Source: Nematopogon swammerdamellus (lineage: Eukaryota; Arthropoda; Insecta; Lepidoptera; Adelidae). Taken from it: DNA of 64,000 nucleotides. Position 1 is the first letter of the stretch, and each line of letters opens with the position of its first letter. Under the pieces are notes generated by a model. It did not search any database and was not told where the DNA came from. It worked only from the letters and a program-made list of their open reading frames with translations. This document shows positions 1-12,122 of the stretch, piece by piece. Position numbers and translations under genes: made by a program. The stretch is from the NCBI GenBank assembly GCA_946902875.1, contig OX336339.1, positions 21,731,349 to 21,795,348 of the forward strand. Direction: 5' to 3'.

Positions 1-395
1 ATCGCCGTGCCGCACGATGGTAACCTCGTCAGTAAGGAAGCAGAGATGATGCTGAAGTATCTGGATCTGCAGCACGAGGTTACCAAAATGTGGCCCGTCG
101 ACTCGACGATCGTTGTGCTCATAGTCGTATCAGCGCATGGGCTGATAGCGAAGAGCCTCGATGACCACCTTAAGAGGCTCTCGCTGAGTGGTTGGGTCAA
201 GGGCCAGATCCAGAAGGCAGCCCTGCTCGACACTGCACGCATCGTCCGGAGGTTCCTCTCTTTGGGACCCGACCATCGGTAGCCTGGGCTCGCCCCGCCG
301 CCGCCGGTGGTGGAAGCTCCGTTTGTTTTTATATTAATTTTAGGTTTTAATTTTTTAAAAATGTAAAATTTGTATAAAAAGAAATGTGGAAATAA
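1..395 (+). mobile_element. 3' end of an RLE-type non-LTR retrotransposon (Dong/R4-like), cut by window edge
   Basis: Codons 1-282 encode the last ~93 residues (IAVPHDGNLVSKEAEMMLKY ... RRFLSLGPDHR, stop at 280-282). They are nearly identical to the C terminus of the longer copy ending at 50927, as is the 3' UTR with its GCCGCCGGTGGTGG stretch. After it come TAA-like repeats (AATTAATAATAGTAATTAA). The amino part lies outside the window. Confidence 0.85.
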
Positions 396-1543
396 ATTAA
401 TAATAGTAATTAAAATAAAATTGTTCCTTTTCGCCTTCTGGTCGTTTACCTTTTTCCCTTTGGCTAGTTTGGTATCGAAACATCTTTTACATATTCCATC
501 GAACATTTTATTCTATGTATCAGTTACCTTGTTTATGACTTATAAAGGTAACTGAAATCAATCTTGCATTAACGATATACTTAACATTGTTGTTGACAGT
601 ATTTAAGGATCCAACGATGGACTAGCGAGCGATGTATATGCTTTCGGGTATTCCCGAAAGCCTGGCCATTGTTAATTGGTACGAATGTGACCACGCTCTT
701 ATAAGAGTCCGGTTATCCATAGCTAAAAGTAATAAACTTCATTCCTAAGATTATAAATAATTTTTAATATTTTTTTTTCAACTTATATAGTTATGCTGAA
801 ATGATGTTACATTCATGAAATATATATATGCGGGTATAAATTGCTTAGGTGAATCAAAGCACTCCATAAATAACACTTTCATTTCATTAATTATTGTCGT
901 ATTAACGACCCAAGCGCCGGCGGGTCACACTGTGACCCCGCGAAGAAAAGGGCGCAAGGCGTAGCGGGCCACAGACTTTCGGCATTGAAATACCTACACG
1001 CTCTTTGAATATTGGAATAAGGCTCATTTATTATATTTCTAAATAATGGTAATGGTATGCCTTACTTGATCTGATTCACTTTGGCGCCAGCCTAGAGCAA
1101 AAAATTCACAGATTTCTCAGTTGATTTCGAAATTTCGTGCGCGAATTTGGCGCACCTTGGCTTCAAATAAAATAGTTTTTTTGTGTTTTTAGTCATTTTG
1201 GTGTGTTTTTGTAAACATTCGTAAAAATACAATATTTCTGAAGTGAGTCTGAGAGAAAATTTACTGACTCGATTCTTTTCATCGAAATGTTTGAGTTGGG
1301 GGAATATTTTTTTAATATCGCTTTCACAAACACGCAAGCTCTCTGTGAGTAAATTATGGTTTAGTAAGTGTTAAATTTGTAATTTTATATTATGAAGAAG
1401 AATACTATCCTTACAGTATCTGACTGAAAGAGATTATCTGAAAGAAAATCACTATCGGACAGAAAAATTATAGGTACTGTCATTTAGACATTAGGGTTGC
1501 CATATTCTCACCAAGTAACGATGGCCACACTCCAGCTGGAATA
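396..1543. other. Intergenic, AT-rich
   Basis: A small hairpin at 640-662 (GCTTTCGGG/CCCGAAAGC). The minus frame at 1092-1337 looks like chance. Nothing else seen. Confidence 0.5.
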
Positions 1544-1822
1544 TACACGGTGTTGCCGTTGCCCCGTAATATTTTTAACTGACATAAGGGGGTTATTCTA
1601 TATGTGAAACTAAACAGCTTCTGTGAAGAAAAAAAAATTTTTGAAACAAAAAAAAAATTATTTTTTCCATACAAATTTTAATTACCTATTCTCAAAATGT
1701 ATGGAGTAAAAAATTTTTTTTTTCTTCAAATAAAAAAGTCGTAACTAGAACAAAAGTTGTTCTATTTCACGTACAGAATCACCCCCTTTCGGGTTTAACG
1801 GTTGGGGTTGCAACACCGTGTA
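1544..1822. mobile_element. MITE, TACACGGTGTTGC termini
   Basis: Terminal inverted repeats TACACGGTGTTGC / GCAACACCGTGTA, 279 bp, TA at both edges. The interior holds long A/T runs. A second copy in the opposite orientation is at 40940-41212. Confidence 0.75.
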
Positions 1823-2072
1823 TATTTTCGGGCATAAGAAATATAAAACCGAATACTGAAATTGTTTCGAAATTTGTTTTTCGATAAAAGTCGTAAGATC
1901 CAGCTACGAGCATCAATATATAAAATGAGAAATCTATATTTTGCACATCACTAATGGGTACTATTAACGTCACCCATCTTATTAGGCATTGTAATTAGTA
2001 AGCACCTAACTATAATACTAAAATAAAATTAGTAAAGTCGACCCTACATAATCTCGAACTAATTTCAATTAT

Positions 2073-2498
2073 ACAGGATGTCCCCGGACTGGTGTAGTTC
2101 CGGGGGCTATTCTACGCCTTGTAACAAAAGCACTGGTGAAAGAATTTTTTAAATATGTGCTTTCATTAAAATTTTAGGATTTCCTAACAAACTACAATGT
2201 GTGGTTGCCTGGAGCGGCGGGCGGTATGCGGGCGGAGCAGCCGGCGCGGGCGGTACGCGGGCGGGGCGGGCTGTCTGTTTGCGTTCACTCCCGCCACGTC
2301 CGTCCATATTCCCGCTGTCCGCTACACGCGCCCCGCGCTCGCCCGATTAGAGCATTACAACATTACATTACATTAAAACCTATATGTATATCTCCACAAC
2401 GGGCGCACGTAGAACCCTACTTCTGTTACTAATTATGTTTGTTACAAAGCGTAGAATAGCCTCCTTACAGGAACTACACCAGTCCGGGGACATCCTGT
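2073..2498. mobile_element. TIR element with GC-rich core
   Basis: Long inverted ends ACAGGATGTCCCCGGACTGG ... CCAGTCCGGGGACATCCTGT, extended by GTAGAATAGCC and TTGTTACAA blocks with small gaps. The core (about 2200-2340) is CG-rich (GCGGCGGGCGGTATGCGGGC), unlike the flanks. Confidence 0.75.
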
Positions 2499-3303
2499 TA
2501 CCACACTAGACACAGACACGTACACAGACTCATACTTCATAAGTTCTTAGATTATTCCGTAAGTTTAGCAATGTTTTTAACTCACAAAAAATGGGGCTAG
2601 AGTCGGTTGTCTCAGAAATCTCAGAAATTCAGCTTACATTCAGAATTTTACTTCATCGTTGAATGTCTATATCACCTTTATAGTGAAATAAATATAGAAT
2701 GGCAACACTATTGAGCGAAAACTCGTAACGTCTACGAACGTTCTCGTATTTCTTTCTCGTTTCGATTCATTTCATGACAACAAGGGTTTGTTTTGTAGCC
2801 CAGAAAATTGGTAAATTCTAACTTTCTCTTTCCTCTTGACTGGAAATAAAAAATACTTTCAAATATCTATTGCATAAATTGGTTACAAAATTTATTATTA
2901 TATACATTTTGCTCTTTAAAATAGCTAGTAAAATAAATGTTTTTAAAACTCCTCAAAAGTAAATTTTCTTGTTACTTTCTAATAAGAAAATCATTGATTT
3001 GCCACGAAACGAACCAAGATGGCAGATGGCTTCTCACAGTAGTGGTGTGTGTATTTGTGCAGTAGTGTGTGTGCGTGTGATTGCTGTTCAATTACCTACC
3101 AGAATAACTACCTACACACAGACTTCAAAACAGATGGCGGAGCTGGTAGAGCAGCAGCTACGCGGCTGGGAGGCTCGCTGCTCCGTCATTGTTGAAACAT
3201 CCTGAGAAACCCATTTGTGAAGTTTAAAACTTCCCAAATAAATGTGGTTTATTTAATTACGTTTATGCATTCTGAACTTTATGTCAGGATGGGTAAATAA
3301 ACA
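2499..3303. other. Intergenic upstream of PAQR3-like gene
   Basis: No family recognised. The + frame 2969-3205 (MLLSNKKIIDLPRNEP...) contains GTGT/TACACACA runs and has no supporting signal. Confidence 0.4.
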
Positions 3304-3311
3304 TATAAAAG
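3304..3311 (+). promoter_or_regulatory. TATA-like element upstream of PAQR3 exon 1
   Basis: TATAAAAG lies 113 bp before the start codon at 3424, which would put transcription start near 3335 and leave a short 5' UTR. No clear arthropod initiator (TCAGT) is visible at that distance. Sequence match only. Confidence 0.3.
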
Positions 3312-3423
3312 TGGCTGTGTTGTTCGTTGTGGCGCGAGTTTTGAAGTGTCTAACCGCGTACGAAGTGGGACCCGTGATGTTAAGAAATTATTAATTTTGC
3401 TTGTCAATAATTCCGTTTGTACC

Positions 3424-3507
3424 ATGTCGTTAACGATGACGCAAAAGCTCAGCTCGTGTGAACCGGACGACCGTTTCATGACCGTGGAGAGTCGACCGGC
3501 GAGGACG
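3424..3507 (+). CDS. PAQR3: PAQR3-like, exon 1 (start codon, N-terminal cytosolic segment)
   Basis: The ATG at 3424 has ACC before it and opens a 28-codon frame, MSLTMTQKLSSCEPDDRF followed by MTVESRPART, ending at a strong donor ACG|GTGAGT (3508). Phase 0 at the end fits exon 2. There is no similarity to a named motif; the PAQR3 N terminus is poorly conserved, so assignment rests on position, phase, splice signal and the TATA-like element upstream. A different or additional first exon (for example near the CpG-rich stretch 6.7-7.05 kb) cannot be excluded. Confidence 0.6.
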
Positions 3508-4229
3508 GTGAGTATTGATGACTAAATTTCTTAGGGACGAGCTTATTACCATGCACATTTATTAATTATTAACATTCAAATGTATTTGTTGGACACACTT
3601 AGAAACATACACCTCCATTGTATGTGTGTAAGGGTGTATGCATCTGCCTGTGGAATCGTCATCCGTCTCCTAAACGGATTGAACGATTTGGATGCGGTTT
3701 CTTTATTAGAAGCGGATTTAATCGGGATGGTTCTTAGCTATGTTTGTAATTAAGTAATTACGTATTGATTAATAAAATAAATTATTCTCTTAAAAAGTGG
3801 ACCGATTTGCATGCGGTTTAAAAAAATCTTGAAATAAAAGTTATAAATTAGGTATTTTACATCCTTCCGTGATTGTTCCATCCTCCATTGAGTATTACAA
3901 TTTTTTTTTATTTGACACAGAAAATAAATAGTGTCTCAAATCTTTAATTCAATGTTATTTAATCGTTAGTCAATCTTTCTATTCAAATGTGGCTGGTAAC
4001 ACTTAGGATGTACTTAACAATATGCACCTCACCACACCACATTCAAAAATAGGTACCTACTTGCGTACCTACTTGTGAAAATATACGCGCGACTCTGAGA
4101 GAATGAAACGTCAATGCAGGTTTTAAGCGCATTGCGCTTTAAAGCCGAACAACCCATGATGGTAGAAGACTGAAAGAAGATTTTGCCTTCAGTAAACCGA
4201 AATAATTTTAGTACAATGCCATATGAACT

Positions 4230-4618
4230 GAATCATTAAAGTAATGAAAGCGCCCTGGTAAACTTGGCATACATACATATAAAATATAATACACACTGTA
4301 TCCCGACAATCAGGGTAAGCAGAGTAATCGATGTTGTGCTGGAAGAACTCTGAAAAATTGCAACACAACATCGACCACCACGTTTATCAAAGTATTCGGA
4401 CACGATAACAGTTACTATCAAGCAGCAAGTAAGGCACAGAGAACCACCTACTGCACGACTCGGTGGAAGGACCGTGCTAAGGTGAGAGGTGGCAAGCCTG
4501 TCGCCCTTTGGCACGGCATCTCGTCCTTATCCCTTAGTCGCCTTTTACGACATGCACTGGGAGAGACGCAGTGGGGCTATTCTTTTTAAGTACCGGCCTC
4601 ACACAGTACAGACATTTA
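4230..4618 (+). repeat. Repeat family D joined to module A (reverse)
   Basis: ACACTGTATCCCGACAATCA, CAACACAACATCGACCACCA + CGTTT, GGTGGAAGGACCGTGC, then TAGTCGCCTTTTACGACATG and GGCCTCACACAGTAC. Same order at 63585-63882; parts at 47760-47900 (+), 5370-5600 (-), 32020-32225 (-). Confidence 0.7.
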
Positions 4619-5136
4619 AAGCTATTTTTAACGACTTCAAAAAAAGGAGGAGGTTCTCAATTCGACTGTATTTTTTTGTTTTTTTTTTATTTATATAAGT
4701 AGGTACTTACTATCACCTACCAATATACCTTTTTTTACTGTCTTTGTGGGGGGTGGTACTTTCAAATAAAAATTCAAAATTTCTTTATTATATATAACAC
4801 ACAAGAATTTGAAAAAATACATAAAGAATTTAAATGAAAATTCATAAAATAGTGTGCAAGTTTAGTCACTTGCGTCTGACTGAACTAAGCTGCGCGGTTG
4901 TCATATAGACGGTTTTGTTTTGCATAATTTTGTGTAACTAAACTACCCACTGAAAATATAGTTTTAATAATCTTATAATGCACAGTCACTAACAACCAGT
5001 TCCCAGCAAGGCACATCATTGACATCGCGTGCACTATCACTTATTATCACACTATCACACTTAAAAATAATAGCTCCACTGCATCTCTCGCCGTGCATGT
5101 CGTAAAAGGCGACTAAGAGATAAGGATGATTGTAGA

Positions 5137-5362
5137 TTCTGTAAATCCTTTATTTACAGGGTTGCCAACATGTGGAATGCACTCCCACCTGCCTCTAATG
5201 TACAGTCTGGGGTCCTTCAAACATAATGTGAAGGTGCACCTAGCCGGCTGACATGGTATTCGCAGCCCCCGTAAATATCTGAATGCCCGTAGGCGCCGTC
5301 GGAATACAGCTCTGCGTTAGTCTGGCGCGCGCCATATGTCGTGCTTCCCATAAAAAAAGGAC
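5137..5362 (+). mobile_element. LINE 3' tail fragment
   Basis: Contains GTGGAATGCACTCCCACCTG (coding N-W-N-A-L-P-P type text), GGTCCTTCAAACATAATGTG and CACCTAGCCGGC, ending in ATAAAAAAA. Clearly homologous to 9505-9732. Confidence 0.6.
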
Positions 5363-5369
5363 GAGGTAC

Positions 5370-5600
5370 CGTGTTAAAGGGCGACAGGCTAGCCACTTGT
5401 CATCTTGACACGGCCCTTTCACCAATTCATGCAGCAGGTGCCTTCGTGGCTTACTTGCCGCTTGATAGTAGGTATTAGTTATCTTGTCCTATTGCTAAAC
5501 GTGGTGGTCGGTGTTGTGCTGTAATTTACACGAGTACTGACTGCACAACACCGATTACTTTGCTTAACCTGATTGTCGGGATACAGCGTACCTTATGTGG
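5370..5600 (-). repeat. Repeat family D, reverse copy
   Basis: GCAGCAGGTGCCTTCGTGGC, CGTGGTGGTCGGTGTTGTGC, GATTGTCGGGATACAGCGTA. Adjoins the LINE tail at 5137-5362. Confidence 0.65.
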
Positions 5601-5957
5601 TATGTATGTATGTACGTATTTGTCGGTGTTGATTTTTGAAGAGTTGAGGAAAACCCAAGAAAAAAATAAATAATTGATTTGAACCTTTAACCCTCTCGAC
5701 TTGCTCTGTCGCACAATCGTCTGTCTCTGTTGATTCTTGTTTGCGCGTTTCAGCATAATCGTTACCTATTGTCTTCATGTCAGCGAGCTGCTAATTACTG
5801 CGAACAAAATGCACAATACATCAGTTCTCCGTTTTCAGGCGGACGTATGCAGCAATTTTCAGCAGCAAAACAGTACACAATAGAGAATGTTTATTGCACA
5901 CAGTTCATTCACGGTAGTCACCTTTGAAGGCGAACATAACTGACATATTTTTTTAAA

Positions 5958-6195
5958 ATGTAATCCGGTATGGGTGGCTGTGTCAGAGGGGTCAGACCAC
6001 ATGCTCCGACAAACCAATATCACCTCCGAGAAAGTAGGTGCCATATCGGAGACTTTCCTTTGGAATACTGGCTAACACTGGACTAGAGGAGAACACAGCC
6101 GAGGCTGCCATGCGGCCATCTTACATCCCTAGTAAGGGGCAAGGGAATAAATATACCTTGTTGACCTTTCGGCGATGGGAAAAAATGTAAACCCC
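5958..6195 (-). mobile_element. SINE family 2 body, truncated
   Basis: Reverse of the family 2 body: TAATCCGGTATGGGTGGCTG, CACATGCTCCGACAAACCAA, GACTAGAGGAGAACACAGCC, CATGCGGCCATCTTACATCC. Confidence 0.7.
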
Positions 6196-6659
6196 TAGGT
6201 AGCATTGTGATAAGAAAAATCCGGTTGAAATTTTGATAATACCTACATTATTTGGAACTAAACTAATTAAACATTCTTATCTGTGTACTTCTACGCGATT
6301 GGCCTCGTTCGTTAATTCTTTATTCTTTTATCTATCACTAAGCTTATCATTCAGAAATATTATTAGAATTGTACAAATACCCTATATTATATATTTTCTT
6401 TAGAATAGTTATACATGCAGGTAGAGGTAATGTTTACGAGTTCAAGAGTAGTTGTAAGTACCCAAGTACCTACTAGGCAGCGGCGACTCCTCTCAGTTGG
6501 CGAGGTTGGCGCCGCCAAACCAAATAAAATGAATGACACCATTAATACAGAAGTATCAGGCTAAAATAACTGTGAAAAAATTTCGGAGTTATATTATTTA
6601 TGTCATATAATCCACGATTAATAAGATAAAACGTCAATCCCGTACCCGTTACATAATTT

Positions 6660-7045
6660 GAAATTTCGCGCGCGTCAAACGCGGGCGACGACGAATGACG
6701 ACACAATCAAGGCATTAATTGGCCAGTTGGCTACATTTTGAAGCGCCATCGTATTCCATACAAGGCGGAAGCGATCGATGTCCCCCCCCCCCGTCCCGCG
6801 CGGACCCGCTGATCAGCCTTTCGAGTTGGCGCAGCGGGGAGTGCATTTAGTGACGCGGGCGGTAGCGAGTAGAGCGAGCTAGCGAGCGAGCTAGGTGTGT
6901 GTCTTGCGTGTGCGGGTGTGTGCGCACTGCGTCCACACGACGAGTATTCTTGTGCTGTGTGACGTGCGATGCGATGCGACTAGCGAGCTAGGCTAGGTGT
7001 GTTATGTGCGCGTGTGTGTGCGCATTGGCTCGCGAGTTGATAGCT
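6660..7045 (+). promoter_or_regulatory. CpG-rich island-like stretch in intron 1
   Basis: Rich in GCG/CGC words (GCGCGCGTCAAACGCGGGCG; GGCGGTAGCGAGTAGAGCGA; repeated GCGAGCTAG), followed by GTGTGTG runs. Sharp contrast to AT-rich flanks. Could be a promoter or 5' exon of the small frame at 7134 or an alternative PAQR3 start; no definite initiator or TATA seen. Confidence 0.3.
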
Positions 7046-7133
7046 GCATATATTCCGTTATGTAGGTATGGACTTTGTATGGATGAATCCTGTGCAGTGT
7101 TGTTAAATTTAAAGTGATTTATTGGTAATTATA

Positions 7134-7319
7134 ATGGCAAACTCCTACCGAGCTATCTACGGAGCACTCAAGGACAAGAGAGACTCAGTAATTTGGCACT
7201 CTTACATATCTGTGGAAAAGGAGTTGCTAACAAAATTGAGGAAGAAAGAAGATTTTCACGATCGAGTCATCGAACATTTCTTGTCTGTGGAACGAAGAGT
7301 GGACTTCATGTACAAATAA
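7134..7319 (+). CDS. Putative small protein, 61 residues (unrecognised)
   Basis: ATGGCAAACTCC starts a frame MANSYRAIYGALKDKRDSVI, WHSYISVEKELLTKLRKKED, FHDRVIEHFLSVERRVDFMY + K, stop 7317-7319. The composition is charged and helix-prone, unlike the A/T-driven chance frames nearby, and a CpG-rich stretch (6670-7040) lies just upstream. No family recognised, no introns evident. It lies inside intron 1 of the PAQR3-like gene. Could be a chance frame or a captured fragment. Confidence 0.3.
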   Translation: MANSYRAIYGALKDKRDSVIWHSYISVEKELLTKLRKKEDFHDRVIEHFLSVERRVDFMYK

Positions 7320-8528
7320 AATGTAACAATTCAAGCTTGTATGCCTGTCTCGTCGTCGTCGTGCCAGAGGAGACGTCGCTGTTGTCGGCTGCAACTCGAC
7401 AGCTTTGACACAACCAGTAGGTACCTATCTACAGACAAATAAATCGTAAGTGAGCAAAATAAATCATTTAAACTAAATATTATAAACTATCTATATCGTA
7501 ATCGTCTTTCAGTTTTTGAACTCATTGTGGTAGAAATAAATTAACGCGTAGGTACCTAAGTTATGAAATGAAATGAAATCATGAAAAAAAAAATCCTTAG
7601 CCAGAGCCAACCCAATATTCAGGACCAGGAGTCGCCGCTGCTACTAGGAAACGTGTTTATGTAACTAGTGAACTCGAAAACAGCTGAATCGATTAACATG
7701 TAGTTTACACTAATGGAATCTGGCATATAATGAAGAAAAGTTCAAGTAAGTTAAGTATTGTAAGTAGGTAGGTACCTGCTTAGTAAAACTTAATTATGAA
7801 TTTATCCGTTAATTTTTCTACCAGTTATTATGCGCTACCACCACAACCTAACTGTGGTTTCCGACTGGGCCAGTGAACCAACATAAATTATGTGTTTGTG
7901 TGTGTGTATGACGTCCGCGAAATAAAACCTTACCAAACAAGTCTTCCACAACGCGTAGCCAGCTGTGACCTTTATCTTTACCATCCACCACTGTTGTTCA
8001 ACGGTATGTGATGTGAGAGCGTTCAAGTAATAAATAAATACGTAAGAATAATCGCCTTGAACAAATTAATAAGCAATTAATCTTTATTAATTTGTCCAGT
8101 CGAATTAAATAATTGAAGCAAAAATTTATAAGCATTAATGTGATATGACTGATAGAATGTTTATCCTAATTTTACCTTTTATCGTGTGTTTTTATGTCCT
8201 TCAATAAAGTATAGTGCGTACATTTACACTGCCGCACTCTGCCCCCGCCTCCCATCCCGCCCTCGCCGAAGCGCGTGGAGCGAGCTCTATCGAAGACCTA
8301 CCCCATATTGCCTACCCCAGCCTATCTATAATTATATATTACTGGCACGATGTAAAATTCCAATTAAAATTTTGAATAAAATTAAAAGAAAAGTAGTAGG
8401 CCACTAACGAGGCGCCCTGAGTATAAATAAATACATGTAAATCCTAAAATCCCATAAATACCAAAATCCATAAAGTACATTTCTTCAGGACTACAGTAAC
8501 AGCTTCTAAGTAACTTAATAATCTAGCA

Positions 8529-9299
8529 TTAACACGTTCACTGTCCAATGTATCACATATGATACATACGACAAATTTTGTCCTTATTCCCACAAGCTCA
8601 TGTATCAAATGTGATACATATGGTCACCTGGACTTTATGCTGAAATGTTTCTACTGAGCGTGTAGTAAACGTTTACGAAATTGTATTGGGCGTATAGAGC
8701 ATGTCCTAAATATTACAATGAGTTCAAACAACCGAGTGATATAAGATTTTTTTATTATAATTTTTTTTTTTACAAAAATGGTTCCTTCCTTACTATACCA
8801 AACATAAGACAGCGTTTCTACTGTTACAAATTACTAAAGAAAAAATAAACTAACTACTAAACTGGAAACAGGGTTGCTAGTGTGAAAAAAAAGGCAAGAA
8901 TCAAACCTTGTTCACATATGATACATGAGCGTGTGGTTAAGTTTTTTTTATTATGATTTTTTTTTACAAAAATGGTTCCTTCCTTCTATACCAAACATAA
9001 CACAGCGTTTCTACTGTTACAATTATAACTAACTACTAAACTAGAAACAGGGTTGCTAGTGTGAAAAAAATGCTACATGAACCAATGTAGCACATATGAT
9101 AGGTGTGTGGTTAAGTTTTTATTGTTGTACGCCCATGTATCATTAATGCGCAAAAATATAATCATACAAAATGATGTTTTTTTATTTCACTCAAACTTAT
9201 AAATAACATACTTATCTTACTTAATTTAATTCTACAAAAAAATTTTTAGGCGTAGGGCATTAAAATTATACCTTTGTATGGGGACAGTGAACGTGTTAA
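8529..9299. mobile_element. TTAA-flanked element (piggyBac-like non-autonomous)
   Basis: TTAA + CACGTTCACTGTCC at the left, GGACAGTGAACGTG + TTAA at the right, 771 bp. The exact TTAA flank is the hallmark target of piggyBac-type transposases. Inside, a block of roughly 160 bp (ACAAAAATGGTTCCTTCCTT ... CAGGGTTGCTAGTGTGAAAA) is repeated, and ACATATGATAC palindromes recur. No transposase remains. Confidence 0.7.
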
Positions 9300-9504
9300 A
9301 AAGCTTTTTAAACAGACCCAAAGAAAACTACTATACTATTAAAAAAAATTCAATCCCTTTCTTTAAATAACCAGATTTATAAGTATATATATAACCGTAG
9401 ATTGAATAAGTGCACCCTCATTCACCGATACGTTAACATATAATATAATTGTACCTACCTATAATTTTTTTTTTAATTTGAGAATTAAGGTCAAATCGAT
9501 GTGA

Positions 9505-9732
9505 AAATCCTTTATTTACAGTGTTGCCAGCCTGTGGAATGCACTGCCACCTGCATAATTTCCTCCAATGTTCAGTCAGAAACACAATGTGAAGGTGCAC
9601 CTAGCCGGCCGACATGGTATTCGCAGCCCCCATAAATATCCGAATGCCCGTGCGTGGGCACCGTCGGACTACACCTCTGCGTTAGTCTGGCACGTGCCAT
9701 GGCATATGTCGTGCTTCCCATAAAAAAAAACT
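9505..9732 (+). mobile_element. LINE 3' tail fragment
   Basis: Same sequence as 5137-5362 (CTTTATTTACAG, GTGGAATGCACTGCCACCTG, CATGGTATTCGCAGCCCC, CATATGTCGTGCTTCCC) with a poly(A) end. Confidence 0.6.
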
Positions 9733-12122
9733 CTAACCACAATGGAAAAACGAGGAGAGATTAATGCTCGCGTCACTTACTGGTATCAATGATACTTCTA
9801 ATACAGAAAAATTCTGCAGAAAGAAACATTCAGCAGTGCGATGTTCCACTCCACACTCCACTGCCATTCAGTATCTCAAGAGACGAATGTGAAGTTGCCG
9901 CAATATTATTTCCCAACAGCGTACGTCTACGTCGCGTCGTCGTCGTCGTCGTATCGGATCATGCGAGTGTAGAAAGTACTTACGTAAACCTCTTCTCGGC
10001 TCGTTCAGCTCTGACTCTGCAGATACTTCGTATAGAGAGCGAGATGGCATCTTATCTCATTGCGGCGGAGGAACGAGAAGGCGTATATTTGGTCAATTGC
10101 TGGTTGTAACTGCTGCGGCAGTGAGAGTTAGGTATGCGAGCGTTACTGTGTCAAGCAAGCTAGCTGCAGGTTTTTAGACTGCTCTCAGGCTTCTTTCCTG
10201 CTGCGACGCGTTTGACATAATTTTTTTTAGGTAAATGTTGACTTGGGTAACTGTAGAGTCTTCGCCCTGGAAGCCATAATGAATGTGTGCACCTACTCTA
10301 TTGTTTTGCACTCAGATATTGCTGATTTGCAGCGTGAAATTTTTCATTATGCCAAACTGAACTTTACCCTTCTAGACATAAGGAAACAAATTATCCTGTC
10401 TAAAAATGAACCATGTGATCTTAAATATATTTTATTGGTATTTTAACAATTTTACTGGTACCTACGTAACAATGAGTTAATATTCTTAGTGCTTTTAGTA
10501 TAGGTGGATTTGAATGGCGAAGACTATAATACAAGGAATTTAAAAGGTTTAATGAGCCCTCTGAAGCCACATAGGCATGGATATAGGTACTATGTACATA
10601 GGTATCAGAAACAAGATCGCTTTCGCTTCATCGTGATTTTGACATACATACCTTGTCGGAGGAGGCAGGGTAGGCTTCTTGGGCGGGAGGGTTGGGCGGC
10701 AGCACAGTCTCCTGCATTTCCCCCCTATCCTCTTCAACTAGGGTGTAGGCGCTGTAGCTCGAGCAACCCTTACACAAGACAATTATTATAGTACTCAAAA
10801 TGAAATGATATGTCATGTCATGGTGATATAGTTCTTGAAAACTGGTACTTAAAGTTAATTATCAACTGCAGAATGATAAATGCAAAAGATTAGTTACTTA
10901 TCTGCCGATTGATCACCCAACTATTAAATAACCATCAGTAATTTGTCTATAGAGTTTGGGCGCGAGAAAATATAGACCGCATACACAAGAAACTTTAACC
11001 GCAATTCAACTATCTATATGTAATGGAAATTGTACCTATCTACGTATACATGAAGGTATATCAATCAAGAGATACATAATTATGTATTGAGAGAGAAAAA
11101 GAGAGAGCACACTTACTTTCATAAATTATTTACCACCGCACCGCGAGAGCACGTACCTACTTACAATATTATTATTAGAAGTTTCTTGAATACCTATATG
11201 TTTAAATCTACTGAATGCACGAGTATATGCATATGCATATCTTAACTTTGTAAGTTTCCTGTCCAGAACAATATGTAAAAAAATATCCTTATGCCGCTGC
11301 GCTGTTCATTTTCATTCACTCGTCTGAGAAAGGAGTTGCGCAGGGTGGTCTGTGTGCCGAACTTCACACAGCACTACGTTTCTTTGGATCGGTCTAACTA
11401 TATCACAGAACAAAGATCTGCTGCTTGCAAAACAAAAAACTTCAAACTTCAAAATAGAAAGTTCACAACTGTCGTCTAAACAAAAAGAATATAACCACTG
11501 CGTCGTCTAAATACGTGTAATATTTATATCCTCTTTGTGTAATATTGGAGAAATCGCTTCGCTAAATAATCACCTAAGTGTACACCATAAGTACTCTAAG
11601 GATAGCCCGCCGTGCAGGGGGTTGCTTGGCGAAGCGAAGGGCGAAACTTGAAAACCATCTAACTAACTAAGGGCATAGATACTGCACTCTCCATCTTCCG
11701 TCGCGGAGGTCAACAGCCACTCTGATAGTTTCGTGGCCTTCATGGAGAGTATAGGCGTACTGGGATAGCTGGAGAACGCGGGGCTTTGTACGAGAGTCCT
11801 AGACGAAGAAGGACTAGTTTGTAGGCTAAGAGCGGCCCCTACAAAGAAACAGCAACAACCCTAGTTCCAAATGAAGTTCCTTGGGTAACATCAGTGCATA
11901 TCAAAGCTATGCAAAATTCGTTCAGCGACATACATAGAGCATAAATGCTCTAAGAGCGATACGGAGTATGAAGCGCGTAACTCGTTATGCGTGCAAGACG
12001 GGAACGGCTACGGAACCCTCTGTGTGTGAACAACGTCTTTTTTATTATCTATTTATTACCCTTTTTCGGGTACCTACTTATATCAATAATACTCGTAATT
12101 AAATAATAAATAATAATAAATA
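9733..12122. other. Intron 1 sequence without recognised element
   Basis: Holds a (GTC)n run at 9930-9953 and several short chance frames (9789-10109, 10243-10446, 10504-10791) without splice or family support. A stretch at 11680-11990 (TTTCGTGGCCTTCATGGAGA) looks like old repeat. Confidence 0.4.

Noticed and set aside
2199..2432. 77-codon GC-rich frame
   Set aside because: Lies in the core of the TIR element 2073-2498.
7500..8500. Search for further PAQR3 coding exons between exon 1 and exon 2
   Set aside because: No splice-flanked frame that would keep phase was visible; exon 1 joins exon 2 directly in phase 0.
9789..10109. 106-codon frame
   Set aside because: Crosses a (GTC)n run (RRVVVVVVSD) and has no splice or family support.
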